A DNA stretch of 35,925 nt, taken from NCBI RefSeq assembly GCF_009830105.1, contig NZ_WURB01000035.1:1-35925 (forward strand). Reading direction: 5' to 3'. This DNA is from Microvirga makkahensis. GTDB lineage: Bacteria > Pseudomonadota > Alphaproteobacteria > Rhizobiales > Beijerinckiaceae. Shown here in pieces: positions 8,135 through 16,892 of the stretch (position 1 is the first letter of the stretch; each line of letters opens with the position of its first letter). The notes beneath the pieces are model-generated. The model saw nothing but the letters and a program-made list of their open reading frames with translations, ran no database searches and was not told where the DNA came from. The position numbers and the translations under genes are program-made.

Positions 8135-8164
8135 TTTTTGGTCAAGAAAGAGATTGCACATCCG

Positions 8165-9064
8165 ATGCTCGCTGTCCTTTGGGCCCCCGCCACAATCGCC
8201 GCAGCCTTGCTGCAGGCCTTCAGAACCGCCGATCAGCGCGCTTTGGTCGGGCGCATCGGCAATCACGGCGCCAATCTCGCCCGCTATGCCTGGGGAGCGC
8301 CCTTCGCTCTCATGGCAGCAGGTGCCGTCTTCGCGATCTCGGGCGTACCGGATTTCAATGCAGACTTCTTCGTGTTCTGCCTCGCCGGAGGCGTAACCCA
8401 GATTGTCGCAACAGGTTTGCTGCTGCACTCCCAGCACATCGGCAGCTATGCGGTCGGAACGACATTCTCCAAGACGGAGGCGATCCAGGCGGCGGTCTTC
8501 TCGGCGCTTGTGCTTTCCGAAGCGCTGTCGGGCGTCGGTTGGCTTGCGGTTGCTCTTTCCACCCTCGGTGTTCTCATTCTCAATGCCGCTCGTGCGTGGA
8601 GCGGCGCCGGTCTGCCGTGGTGGCGCGATCCGGCTGCGCTCGCGGGTCTTGGCTCCGGCGCTTTCTTCGCCTTGTGCGGCGTGGCGATCCGCACGGCGTC
8701 GCTGAGCCTGGAAGATGTGGGCCCAATAGAAGCCGCGCTGACCACTCTTGCGGTGACCACGAGCCTTCAGACGCTGATCATGCTCGTCTCCCTTACCTTG
8801 GCGGGAAAATCAGGCCTCGGAGATCTCAGGAGCGAGTTGAGGCTCTCTCTCCGGGTCGGCGTCATGAGCGTCCTGGGTTCGGCCCTCTGGTTCCTGGCCA
8901 TGACCCTCCAGCACGTGGCCTATGTGCGGGCCCTCGGGCAGATCGAGCTGATCTTCATGGTTCTGCTGGCCCGCTTCAGGTTCGCCGAAAAGCTGGGAGT
9001 CGCGGAGATCGCCGGCGTGGGTCTCGTGGGAGCCGGGGTGATCGTGCTTTTGCTGCATGGCTGA
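8165..9064 (+). CDS. DMT (EamA-like) superfamily permease
   Basis: A 299-residue inner-membrane protein with about ten hydrophobic helices and the two-fold repeat of drug/metabolite transporters. It has the conserved end-of-repeat helices GWLAVALSTLGVLILN and IAGVGLVGAGVIVLLLHG. Members move small metabolites or amino-acid-like compounds in or out of the cell. The ATG at 8165 was chosen because the first helix begins there and AAGAAAGAG lies upstream; the frame is open from 8063, but those residues are hydrophilic and Cys-rich and unlike the family. The gene ends 75 bases before gntR on the same strand. Its probable operator and position inside the amidase island suggest it transports the island's substrate or a product. 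Confidence 0.85.
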   Translation: MLAVLWAPATIAAALLQAFRTADQRALVGRIGNHGANLARYAWGAPFALMAAGAVFAISGVPDFNADFFVFCLAGGVTQIVATGLLLHSQHIGSYAVGTTFSKTEAIQAAVFSALVLSEALSGVGWLAVALSTLGVLILNAARAWSGAGLPWWRDPAALAGLGSGAFFALCGVAIRTASLSLEDVGPIEAALTTLAVTTSLQTLIMLVSLTLAGKSGLGDLRSELRLSLRVGVMSVLGSALWFLAMTLQHVAYVRALGQIELIFMVLLARFRFAEKLGVAEIAGVGLVGAGVIVLLLHG

Positions 9065-9069
9065 GGCGG

Positions 9070-9081
9070 ATTGGATGCAAT
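9070..9081. promoter_or_regulatory. GntR/FCD operator-like palindrome (site 3, autoregulatory)
   Basis: ATTGGATGCAAT differs by one base from site 1 (ATTGTATGCAAT). It lies just after the DMT stop and 59 bases before the gntR start, the usual place for autoregulation. Confidence 0.55.
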
Positions 9082-9139
9082 CTTGCGGTATCCAGGTGCC
9101 GGTTGTATTGATTGGTCGGGGCTGAACCGGAGAAGATCG

Positions 9140-9991
9140 ATGCCAACCCGTGGCGAAGCCGTGACGCGAATGATCCGTCAGGAGATCATCTCCGGCGCAT
9201 TCCCCCAAGGGGCCCGCATGAACGAGGTCTCGCTGGCCGGCCGGTTCGGCGTCTCCCGCACTCCGATCAGGAGTGCGCTTTCGAGCCTGTATACGGAAGG
9301 CCTTCTCGATTACGCGCCGAACTGCGGCTACATCGTGCGCCGCTTCACAGGTTCGGACGTGGCCAAGGTCTTCAGCGTGCGCGCCTCGCTCGAAGGATTG
9401 GTGTGCCGTCTTGCGGCCGAGCAGGGCATATCCGACGCCGAGCACGGGGCTCTGGACAGAGCGATCCGAAACACTGCAGCCCTGCTGCGCGTGGAAAAGT
9501 GGGGCGGGGCCGAAGTCGCTCAATGGAACGTGCTCAACAACCAGTTTCATGACACGCTTTATGCTGCGGCCAGGAACGATTATCTGACCACCGCGATCAG
9601 GCGGACACGTTCATTGCCACTGTTGAGCAAGAGCGAATACCGTCTGTTCGGCTCCGACGAGATTGCACTGTGGTTCGACCGAGCGGGCTTTCAGCGCTCC
9701 CATGACGAGCATGTCGACATCTTCGACGCGATCGCAGGGCGCGAGGGTGTCCGGGCGGAGAGCATCATGCGCGAGCACATTACCCGCGCGGGTCGCGTCC
9801 TTGCCCGCGAATGGGACAAGATGGCGGAACGGAGCATGTCTCACTCGCTTCGGCTCGCCGGCCGCGCCGCAACAGCCTCGGGAGCGGCAAGTGCGGACGA
9901 CGGGCTCGATCCGGACAGCAGCGCGCCGCCTCCCGACACCACGCCGCCTGCCAGGGCGATGCCGCCCATCAGCGCAAAGGCTCCGTCGTAG
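9140..9991 (+). CDS. GntR-family regulator, FCD (FadR) subfamily
   Basis: A 283-residue transcription factor. The N-terminal winged helix (about residues 5-70; EVSLAGRFGVSRTPIRSAL) is typical of GntR proteins. The following all-helical FCD ligand domain keeps the metal-binding histidines His137 (NNQFHDTL), His191 (DEHVDIFDAI) and His213 (MREHI). FCD regulators usually repress catabolic genes until a carboxylate-type ligand binds. The start at 9140 has CGGAGA six bases upstream. The last ~45 residues (Ala/Pro/Asp-rich) are antisense to the end of the facing MFS gene and look like read-through rather than domain. Operator-like palindromes before this gene and at least four neighbouring units suggest it is the island's regulator. 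Confidence 0.88.
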   Translation: MPTRGEAVTRMIRQEIISGAFPQGARMNEVSLAGRFGVSRTPIRSALSSLYTEGLLDYAPNCGYIVRRFTGSDVAKVFSVRASLEGLVCRLAAEQGISDAEHGALDRAIRNTAALLRVEKWGGAEVAQWNVLNNQFHDTLYAAARNDYLTTAIRRTRSLPLLSKSEYRLFGSDEIALWFDRAGFQRSHDEHVDIFDAIAGREGVRAESIMREHITRAGRVLAREWDKMAERSMSHSLRLAGRAATASGAASADDGLDPDSSAPPPDTTPPARAMPPISAKAPS

Positions 9992-11103
9992 CCGGCCATG
10001 GCAACAAGGCCGCCGAACAAAGGCGGTCCGCAGACCACGCCAAGAAACGTGAAAGTCAGGCAGCCGGAGGTGGCTATCCCGATCCGGGACGGTTCCACCG
10101 TGCGCACGATCTCCGACAGGAAGACGCCGTTCCATCCCGAAGCCGTGGCGCCGAACACGAACACCACCAAGGCCATGATCATGAAGGCCCATTGGCTTTC
10201 GAGGAGGCTGGTCGCGCCGGCGGAGGCGCACATGAGCACTCCCAGGATCAACATCAGACTGCGCGGCCGGGGCACCCGGTCGGCCGCCATGCCCCAGCCG
10301 ATACGGCCGAGAATTCCCGCCACCTGACTGACGCCCAGCAAAACCCCGGCCGTGACCAGATCGAGCCCGACCACGCTCACGAGATAGACCGTCAGAAACG
10401 ACGTCAGGCACAACTGCATTGCCGAGAATGTCAGCGAGCCCGCCGAGAGGCTGAGGAGCGTGCGGTGACCGAAGACGAAGCGTAGAGGCGCGATAAGTCC
10501 GGTCGGGCCGGCGGCAATTCCCGTAGATGTCTCATTGCGGATGAGGCTGAGACTGAACCCCAGGATCAATGTCGCCATAAGGGTGCCAGTGCCTATCAGA
10601 AGGAATGCTCCCGACCAGCCGTAGGCGACCGTCAACTGCGGAACGAGGAGGCCTGCGGCCAGTCCGCCGGCCGGAACGCCGGTCTGCCGCAGGGAGATCA
10701 TCAGCCCTATGGTGTTCGGTGTGCTGTACTGTGCAAGAACGAGCGAGGCGGCCGGCGTCAGGGGACCATAGCAGAGGCCCATCAGAAGGGTGGATGCTGC
10801 CACCAGGGGGACGAACCCCGTGGCGACGCCCAGGAGCCCCGCACCGGCCAGGGCTACGCAGGCGAAGCTCAGCCGAAGAGGGCCAAATCGCCCGATGAGG
10901 GGCTCCGCCCAGGCATTCGAGACAATGGCCGACATATAAACCAGGCCCGTGTAGAGACCGACAGCCGAGGGTGGAAGGTCCAGATCGCTCATCATGGCGG
11001 CGGCCGAAATCGGCGGCGCGAATGTCAAAAGAGAAATCGAGACCTGGCAGCCGAAGGTGAGGAGCAGCGGCAGGATCGCCTTGCCCGGGATGAGAGCGCT
11101 CAT
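9841..11103 (-). CDS. Major facilitator superfamily permease
   Basis: A 420-residue protein with about twelve hydrophobic helices. It has the MFS signature around loops 2-3 and 8-9 (LIGRFGPLRLSFA; GRIGWGMAADRVPRPRSL), placing it among the cyanate/nitrate-like or metabolite:H+ symporter types. It acts in the inner membrane; the substrate is not readable. The ATG at 11103 has GCAGG six bases upstream; a GTG at 11115 is possible. It converges with gntR and overlaps it by 151 bases at the 3' ends. A likely operator sits 53 bases before the start, consistent with control by the same regulator. Confidence 0.88.
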   Translation of the reverse strand: MSALIPGKAILPLLLTFGCQVSISLLTFAPPISAAAMMSDLDLPPSAVGLYTGLVYMSAIVSNAWAEPLIGRFGPLRLSFACVALAGAGLLGVATGFVPLVAASTLLMGLCYGPLTPAASLVLAQYSTPNTIGLMISLRQTGVPAGGLAAGLLVPQLTVAYGWSGAFLLIGTGTLMATLILGFSLSLIRNETSTGIAAGPTGLIAPLRFVFGHRTLLSLSAGSLTFSAMQLCLTSFLTVYLVSVVGLDLVTAGVLLGVSQVAGILGRIGWGMAADRVPRPRSLMLILGVLMCASAGATSLLESQWAFMIMALVVFVFGATASGWNGVFLSEIVRTVEPSRIGIATSGCLTFTFLGVVCGPPLFGGLVAMAGYDGAFALMGGIALAGGVVSGGGALLSGSSPSSALAAPEAVAARPASRSE

Positions 11104-11155
11104 AGCAGCCTGCACGGATTGAGGGAATGAAGCACAATCCTAGCGCAGGACAGTA

Positions 11156-11167
11156 ATTGTACACAAT
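11156..11167. promoter_or_regulatory. GntR/FCD operator-like palindrome (site 4)
   Basis: ATTGTACACAAT has perfect ATTGT/ACAAT arms around a 2-base centre. It lies 53 bases before the MFS start, at a typical promoter-proximal distance. Confidence 0.6.
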
Positions 11168-11216
11168 AATGCCAAGCGCACAGATTGTGACCAAGCTTGC
11201 GCGGATTCTTCTGAAT

Positions 11217-11236
11217 TGAAAAGTATTATCTTTTCA
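11217..11236. repeat. Perfect 7-bp dyad in the divergent region
   Basis: TGAAAAG (11217-11223) and CTTTTCA (11230-11236) flank TATTAT. The dyad is between the MFS gene and the amidase 2 unit. It may be a second regulator's site or part of a promoter; it does not match the GntR-type palindrome. Confidence 0.4.
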
Positions 11237-11492
11237 TGACCTTACCTGTTTTTGATCTCATACTGTCGCACATGCCTTGTGCATTGCATCATTCCATATT
11301 GCACAAATGTTCAGATGATGAGTGCGCTCGACCATCTCAAACATGGCCCAACGACATTTATTGCCTGATCAAGGCGGCGCCCAACAAAAAAATTCGTGTA
11401 ATATTCCAATTGCTTAATCAGAAAAACTCCTTGCCTGAAACGTGTTTGGCACGGAGTTTGCTCCTGGCTTGGCGTGGGGCCCGGCGGCGATG

Positions 11493-11504
11493 ATTGCATA
11501 CAAT
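11493..11504. promoter_or_regulatory. GntR/FCD operator-like palindrome (site 5)
   Basis: ATTGCATACAAT is the exact reverse complement of site 1 at 7669-7680. It lies 130 bases before the small subunit gene that opens the amidase 2 unit. Confidence 0.6.
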
Positions 11505-11633
11505 TGCCGCTCGGGGACCGATGACAGGACGTTCAAGGTTGGAGCTGACCGGAGCCTAGACCGGTCCAACCGCTGCGGCGGCTGAAAGACACTCCAACCG
11601 ATGCGTGCCTGCCGCGCAAGCACGGAGGGTGCC

Positions 11634-11849
11634 ATGGCTTTGGAGCCAATCGACCGAGAGGAACTAGTGATCCTCGCCAAGAATGCAGGCCTCAATCTTC
11701 CCGAGGAATACTTCCCCGATCTCGTAGACGCCTATGGTCATGTCCAGGAGATGCTGGCGCGCCTGCACAGAGGGCGGGCGCGAGGCGACGAGCCTGCTCA
11801 TGTGTTCGTGCCCAAGACCTTCTTGCCCGCCGGGGAGCAGCCGGCATGA
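11634..11849 (+). CDS. Small AtzG/GatC-like amidase partner protein 2
   Basis: A 71-residue helical protein with a GGAGGG ribosome-binding site. Its stop overlaps the start of the next amidase by four bases (ATGA), so the two are translationally coupled. It is diverged from the other two small proteins except for the C-terminal GDEPAHVF, where DEPAHVF (residues 52-58) is identical to them. The layout of two N-terminal helices, then a polar linker, then the PA-V-F tail recalls AtzG/DUF4089 and GatC, whose tails wrap around the amidase partner. The likely role is an obligatory or stabilising subunit of amidase 2. Assignment rests on motif, size and coupling. Confidence 0.7.
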   Translation: MALEPIDREELVILAKNAGLNLPEEYFPDLVDAYGHVQEMLARLHRGRARGDEPAHVFVPKTFLPAGEQPA

Positions 11850-13252
11850 TGGACCCGAATTTTCTGACCATTGCCGAGGCGTCGGACCTGATCGCCCAGC
11901 GCAAGCTCTCGCCTGTGGAACTTACCGAAGCATGCCTGAAGCGCCTCGATAACGTCGACGACCAGCTCAATAGCTTCATTACGGTAACGGGCGAGCGCGC
12001 ATTGGAAGAGGCGGGGGCAGCCGAGGCAGAGATCATGCGCAGCGGCCCGCGCGGCGCCATGCACGGCATCCCGTTCTGCCTGAAGGACATCTACGAGACG
12101 GCCGGTGTGCGGACGACCGGACAATCGAGACTTCTCGCCGACAATGTTCCGGATACGGATTGCGACGCTCAGGAGCGCCTCGGCCGGGCCGGTGGCGTGC
12201 TCATGGGCAAGACCACCACATGGGAATTCGCCCATGGAGGCCCCTCGTGGGATGTCGTTGCACCTCCGGCGCGCAATCCCTGGAACACCGACCATCATCC
12301 TGCGGGCTCGTCCTCTGGGTCGGGAGCGGCGGTGGCTGCCGGCATCTGCCCGGCCACCATGGGGACCGACACGGGCGGCTCGATCCGGTTGCCGTCGGCC
12401 GTATGCGGGATTGCAGGCATCAAGCCCACCTATGGCCGCGTGAGCCGCCGGGGCGTTCTGCCGAACTGCTTCAGCCACGACTATTGCGGCCCCATGGCCT
12501 GGACGACGGAAGACGTGGCGATCCTGCTCGGGATCGTGGCAGGGCACGATCCGCGCGACCCGAGCAGTGCACGCGAGCCGGTGCCCGATTATCGCGCGGC
12601 CCTTTCCGGCGAGGTGGCGGGTTTGACCATCGGCGTCCCGTATCGCTGGCTGGAAGAGGAGGCTCCTGCCTCGGCAGAGGTTCGCGCAGCATTCGATGCT
12701 TCACTCGATGTCTTCCGCAGTCTCGGCGCCCGGATACGCTCTGTCGAGCTGCCGCCTCTCGAGCAATTCGACGATGCGAAGAAGACGATTGCCATGTCGG
12801 AGCTGTTCACGATCCACGAGAAGGATCTGAGGACACGGCCGCACCTCTTCGGCGCGAGCCTGCGCTACCGCATCATCTGCGGCGGCCTGATCCGCGCCGA
12901 GGATTACATCCAGGCCATGCGAATGCGTCTCGTGCTGGCGCAGGAAGTACAGGCGGCCTTCGGTCAGGTCGATCTCATCATGCTTCCGACCGCAGAACCC
13001 GCCGGGAAGCTCGAAACGACGCCTCACAATTGGCTGTTCAAGCACAAAGGCTGGACAACCGCATTCAACGTCTCCGGAAACCCCGCGCTTTCCGTCTGCA
13101 ACGGTTTTGCGACGAACGGAATGCCCCTGTCGCTGCAAATCGTTGGACGATTGTTCGACGAGGCGACGGTTCTTCGGGCGGGAGATGCCTACGAAAAGTC
13201 GACACCCTGGCGAGACCGCCGGCCGGTTCTTTCGGCCAAAGTCGACGCTTGA
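11846..13252 (+). CDS. Amidase-signature hydrolase 2 (GatA/AtzE-like)
   Basis: A 468-residue amidase with an intact triad: Lys80 (FCLKDIYET), cis-Ser155 (AGSSSGSGAAVAAG) and Ser179 (GTDTGGSIRLPS). The usual sequence IAGIKPTYGRVSRRGVLP follows. GatA-like enzymes hydrolyse amides, ureides or carbamoyl compounds depending on the C-terminal half, which differs from the other amidases here. Translation begins inside the stop of its small partner gene (ATGA at 11846-11849). It ends 87 bases before the ABC transporter genes on the same strand, so the small subunit, amidase and transporter may form one transcript. This places import and first hydrolysis under a common promoter with operator site 5. 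Confidence 0.9.
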   Translation: MMDPNFLTIAEASDLIAQRKLSPVELTEACLKRLDNVDDQLNSFITVTGERALEEAGAAEAEIMRSGPRGAMHGIPFCLKDIYETAGVRTTGQSRLLADNVPDTDCDAQERLGRAGGVLMGKTTTWEFAHGGPSWDVVAPPARNPWNTDHHPAGSSSGSGAAVAAGICPATMGTDTGGSIRLPSAVCGIAGIKPTYGRVSRRGVLPNCFSHDYCGPMAWTTEDVAILLGIVAGHDPRDPSSAREPVPDYRAALSGEVAGLTIGVPYRWLEEEAPASAEVRAAFDASLDVFRSLGARIRSVELPPLEQFDDAKKTIAMSELFTIHEKDLRTRPHLFGASLRYRIICGGLIRAEDYIQAMRMRLVLAQEVQAAFGQVDLIMLPTAEPAGKLETTPHNWLFKHKGWTTAFNVSGNPALSVCNGFATNGMPLSLQIVGRLFDEATVLRAGDAYEKSTPWRDRRPVLSAKVDA

Positions 13253-13339
13253 GAGCCGATACCGAAGCCTCGCGGCTGAAGAGCGAACGCGATCGCGGGG
13301 CTTCCTTGCACAATCCGACACCATCAACGAGGGCAGAAC

Positions 13340-14944
13340 ATGAAGCGACAAAGATTTTGGGGAATCCTCTCCGCGGTAGCCATCGCGACACTCATGCCGA
13401 TGCATGCCGCACATGCGGAGAAGATCCTGCGGGTGGCGACCACTCTGGCCGACGTCCCTCTGACCACGGGCCAGCCGAGCCAGGGCGGTGAAGGAGCGCG
13501 GTTCATCGGAATCACGATTTATGACGGTCTCATCAACTGGGATCTGTCGAAGGAGAAGGAAGCCGCGAAGCTCGTGCCGGGTTTGGCCGAGAGCTGGACG
13601 GTCGACCTGGCCACCAAGACCGTCTGGACCTTCAAGCTGCGGCCGAACGTCAAGTTCCATGACGGTTCGGCCTTCACGGCCGATGCCGTGGTCTGGAATC
13701 TCGACAAACTCCTGAAGCGTGAATCGCCGCAATTCGATCAGGCGCAGGCCACTCAGGGCGCAACCTATGTGGCGCCGATCGCGTCCTATCGCAAGATCGA
13801 CGACATGACCGTCGAAATCACCACGAAGGCGCCGGACTCGGTGCTGCCATACCTGCTGACGCAGGTCTTCATGTCCAGCCCCGTACGCTGGGAGGAGATG
13901 GGGCGTGACTGGGCGAAGGTCGCCAGCAAACCGTCCGGCACCGGCCCATGGATCCTGGACAAGCTCGTTCCGCGCGAGCGTGCGGAACTCGTCAAGAACC
14001 CGAATTACTGGGACCCGAAGCGTGTACCGGCGTCCGACCGGCTCGTGTTGATGATGATGCCAGACCCCACGACCCGCGTCGCCGCCCTGCTGTCGGGGCA
14101 GGTCGACTGGGTCGAGGCACCTCCGCCGGATACGGTTCCGCGGCTCAAGCAATCCGGGATGCAGATCGTCACCAATGTGTACCCCCACATCTGGCCTTAC
14201 CAACTCAGCTTTACCGAGGACTCGCCCTTCAAGGACATCCGCGTCCGCAAGGCCGCAAACCTCGCCATCGACCGCGACGGCCTCGTGTCGTTCCTGGGCG
14301 GTCTCGCGGTACCGGCCAAGGGCCAGGTCAATGAAGGCCATCCCTGGTTCGGAAAGCCGACCTTTGAGATCAAGTATGACCCCGAGGAAGCCAAGCGCCT
14401 GATGGCGGAGGCGGGCTACAGCCAGGACAAGCCCCTGAAGGTCAAGTTCCTCGTCTCGACCGCCGGGTCCGGCCAGATGCAGCCCCTTCCGATGAACGAG
14501 TTCGTGCAGGAGAACCTTCGCGAGGTCGGTTTCGACGTGGAAATCGAGGTGATGGAATGGGAAGCCCTGCGCGCCCGCAGGCGTGCCGGCGCCGATGCGC
14601 CGGAGAACAAAGGCGGCCATGGGCTCAACAACAGCTGGGGCTACTGGGATCCGGATATCGGTCTCCTCGGCCCGGCCTGGTCGGTGATGCGTCCACCGTC
14701 AGGATACAACTGGGGCGGCTACAAGGATGCCGAGGCCGATAAGCTCGCGGCACAGGCCAAGGTGGAGTTCGACCCGGAGAAGCAGAACGATCTCCTCGGG
14801 CAACTCCATGCACGCATGGTGGATCAGGCCATGTGGATTTGGGTGGTTCATGACCTGAATCCGCGGGCGATGTCGCCAAAGGTGAAGGGCTTCGTTCAGG
14901 CGCAGAGCTGGTTTCAGGATTTGACGCCCGTGCACGTGGATTGA
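13340..14944 (+). CDS. ABC transporter substrate-binding protein (peptide/nickel/opine type, SBP_bac_5)
   Basis: A 534-residue periplasmic binding protein of the DppA/OppA cluster. A Sec signal peptide is predicted at residues 1-26 (cleavage after HAAHA). The mature part has the family signatures LVPGLAESW and FKLRPNVKFHDGSAFTADAV, and later AANLAIDRDGLVSFL and EEAKRLMAEAGY. It delivers the substrate to the two permeases encoded just downstream. GAGGG upstream is the ribosome-binding site. Being between two amidase units, it most likely binds an oligopeptide-like or other amide-containing solute; members of this family also bind opines, nickel chelates and sugars. Confidence 0.9.
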   Translation: MKRQRFWGILSAVAIATLMPMHAAHAEKILRVATTLADVPLTTGQPSQGGEGARFIGITIYDGLINWDLSKEKEAAKLVPGLAESWTVDLATKTVWTFKLRPNVKFHDGSAFTADAVVWNLDKLLKRESPQFDQAQATQGATYVAPIASYRKIDDMTVEITTKAPDSVLPYLLTQVFMSSPVRWEEMGRDWAKVASKPSGTGPWILDKLVPRERAELVKNPNYWDPKRVPASDRLVLMMMPDPTTRVAALLSGQVDWVEAPPPDTVPRLKQSGMQIVTNVYPHIWPYQLSFTEDSPFKDIRVRKAANLAIDRDGLVSFLGGLAVPAKGQVNEGHPWFGKPTFEIKYDPEEAKRLMAEAGYSQDKPLKVKFLVSTAGSGQMQPLPMNEFVQENLREVGFDVEIEVMEWEALRARRRAGADAPENKGGHGLNNSWGYWDPDIGLLGPAWSVMRPPSGYNWGGYKDAEADKLAAQAKVEFDPEKQNDLLGQLHARMVDQAMWIWVVHDLNPRAMSPKVKGFVQAQSWFQDLTPVHVD

Positions 14945-15012
14945 CGCTCCGCATTCCGGCGGCGGGCGCGTCCCGCCGCTGATCCCACCGTCGACCCACC
15001 ACAGAGCCAGAC

Positions 15013-15966
15013 ATGCTGTTTTATATTCTGCGCCGCTTTCTCTATACCCTGCCCATCGCCATAGGCGTCTCGCTCGTATGCTTCGCCCTTGTGCACCTCG
15101 CACCCGGCGATCCCATCAGCGCGATCCTGCCCGAGAATGCGTCACCTCAGCTGATCGAGGAGGTGAAGACCGCTTACGGTTTCGACAAGCCTCTGCCCAT
15201 TCAATATCTGTATTGGCTCGGCAATGTGGTTTCAGGGGACCTCGGCACCTCGATCATGACCCGTCGGGCGGTGCTCTCCGAAGTCATACCGGCGGTGGGC
15301 AACACGCTCATTCTGGCAGCCTGTGCCGTGCTCATCGGCTTCGTGGTCGGCATCGGGCTTGGAACGATCGCCGGGTACAACAGCGGCTCGATCTTGGACA
15401 AGGCCGTTACGGCATTCGCCATCACGGGCGTCTCGGTGCCGCATTACTGGCTCGGCATGGTCCTGATCGTGCTGTTCTCGGTGAATCTGGGTTGGCTGCC
15501 GGCAACCGGAATGGGATCTCTCGGCTCCGGCGAGCTTCCGTTCACGCTCGACGGCCTCAAGCACATCATCCTGCCGGCGATGACGCTCGCCGTCATTCCT
15601 GCGGGGATCATCGCCCGCTCCGTGCGTGCGACCGTCAGCGAAGTTCGCAAGCAGGATTTCGTGCAGACGCTTTATGCAAAGGGGCTGACGTCCCGGTATG
15701 TCTTCGTCCATGTCGCCAAGAATGCGGCCCCGACGGTCCTTGCCATCATGGGCCTTCAACTGGCGCAGCTCCTGGGCGGCTCGATCCTCGTGGAAACCGT
15801 CTTCGCCTGGCCCGGCACGGGCTTCCTGCTCAATGCGGCGATCTTCACGCGCGACCTGCCGATCCTCCAGGGCACGATCCTCGTGCTGTCGATCTTCTTT
15901 GTTGTAACCAATCTCGCAGTCGACGTTCTTCAGATGATGCTCGACCCGCGGGTGAAACGCGTCTGA
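15013..15966 (+). CDS. ABC transporter permease, DppB/OppB type
   Basis: A 317-residue inner-membrane permease with about six helices. It opens with the family hallmark MLFYILRRFLYTLPIAIGVS and HLAPGDPI, and carries the ATP-ase coupling loop around VRATVSEVRKQDFVQTLYAKG with the conserved Gly. It pairs with the DppC-type permease 15 bases downstream. The gene begins 68 bases after the binding-protein gene on the same strand. There is no sign of damage. Confidence 0.92.
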   Translation: MLFYILRRFLYTLPIAIGVSLVCFALVHLAPGDPISAILPENASPQLIEEVKTAYGFDKPLPIQYLYWLGNVVSGDLGTSIMTRRAVLSEVIPAVGNTLILAACAVLIGFVVGIGLGTIAGYNSGSILDKAVTAFAITGVSVPHYWLGMVLIVLFSVNLGWLPATGMGSLGSGELPFTLDGLKHIILPAMTLAVIPAGIIARSVRATVSEVRKQDFVQTLYAKGLTSRYVFVHVAKNAAPTVLAIMGLQLAQLLGGSILVETVFAWPGTGFLLNAAIFTRDLPILQGTILVLSIFFVVTNLAVDVLQMMLDPRVKRV

Positions 15967-15981
15967 CAGGGGAGACACAGC

Positions 15982-16881
15982 ATGTCCGATCAAGCCGCGA
16001 CCTTTTCAGGCGCCATTCCGGATACGGTCAAGACCGAACGTTCCCGCAGCTTCTGGCAGGCCGTCTTTCGGCGACTGTCACGGGATCCCCTGACGATGAT
16101 TTGCGCAGCCATCCTGCTCGCCATCGTGCTGATCGCAATCTTCGCACCGTGGATCGCGCCGAACGATCCGTATAAGACCAGCATGGTGCGACGGCTGAAG
16201 CCGCCCGGCACTCCCGGCTACTGGCTCGGCACGGACGAACTCGGGCGGGATATGCTCTCCCGTCTCATCTACGGGGGCCGGCTGTCCCTGTTCATGGGCT
16301 TCACGCCGGTGGTCGTGGCGACGTTCATCGGCGGGACGCTCGGAGTGATCGCCGGCTATGCCGGTGGGCGCATCAACATGGCGATCATGCGCCTTATCGA
16401 CGTGTTCTACGCCTTTCCGTCGGTTCTGCTCGCCGTGGCCATTTCCGGTGCGCTCGGCGCTGGCATCGTCAACGGCCTGGTGTCCCTCATCCTCGTCTTC
16501 ATCCCGCCGATAGCTCGGGTGGCGGAAAGCGTCACGACCCAAGTTCGTACCCAGGATTTCATCGAAGCAGCGCGGGCGACCGGTGCATCCGGCGCGCGGA
16601 TCGTCACCGGCCATGTGCTCAGCAACGTGGTCGGTCCGATCCTGATCTACGCATCGAGCCTGATCAGCGTGTCGATCGTCATTGCGTCCGGCCTGAGCTT
16701 CCTGGGTCTGGGCGTCAGCCCGCCGCTCGCCGATTGGGGCCTCATGCTTAACACGCTGCGCCAGTCCATCTACATCGCGCCTGTCAATGCGGTTCTGCCG
16801 GGCGTCATGATCTTCACCACTTCCATGTGCTTCAATCTCATGAGCGACGGCCTTCGCAGCGCCATGGATGTCAAAGGCTGA
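15982..16881 (+). CDS. ABC transporter permease, DppC/OppC type
   Basis: A 299-residue second permease with the N-terminal extension typical of DppC (FWQAVFRRLSRDPLTMICA). It shows the LGTDELGRDMLSRLIYGGR motif after the first helix and the EAA-type loop (RTQDFIEAARATGASGARI) that docks to an ATPase. It forms the membrane pore with the preceding permease. The ribosome-binding site is AGGGGAGA at 15968-15975. It is followed directly by the two ATPase genes, so all five ABC genes are contiguous and co-oriented. Confidence 0.92.
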   Translation: MSDQAATFSGAIPDTVKTERSRSFWQAVFRRLSRDPLTMICAAILLAIVLIAIFAPWIAPNDPYKTSMVRRLKPPGTPGYWLGTDELGRDMLSRLIYGGRLSLFMGFTPVVVATFIGGTLGVIAGYAGGRINMAIMRLIDVFYAFPSVLLAVAISGALGAGIVNGLVSLILVFIPPIARVAESVTTQVRTQDFIEAARATGASGARIVTGHVLSNVVGPILIYASSLISVSIVIASGLSFLGLGVSPPLADWGLMLNTLRQSIYIAPVNAVLPGVMIFTTSMCFNLMSDGLRSAMDVKG

Positions 16882-16892
16882 GGATGGTCGCA

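Larger units (their letters stand above)
7431..8164. other. Divergent regulatory region between amidase 1 and the DMT permease
   Basis: No convincing gene is present. The stretch is AT-richer than its surroundings around 7730-7860. On the minus strand it contains a possible -10 element (TATAAG, 7738 to 7733). It also holds two GntR-type operator sequences, at 7669-7680 and 8123-8134, described separately. Confidence 0.5.
11104..11633. other. Divergent regulatory region between MFS permease and amidase 2 unit
   Basis: No convincing gene. The region is distinctly AT-richer than neighbouring genes around 11150-11430. It holds two GntR-type palindromes (11156-11167 and 11493-11504) and a perfect TGAAAAG/CTTTTCA dyad at 11217-11236. 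Confidence 0.55.

Noticed and set aside
13303..13316. TTGCACAAT-type sequence before the binding-protein gene as another GntR site
   Set aside because: Spacing between the arms is shorter than in the other sites and the match is partial.
12701..14620. 639-codon minus-strand frame opposite amidase 2 and the binding protein
   Set aside because: It spans two well-supported plus-strand genes and shows no domain; long antisense frames are expected at this GC content.
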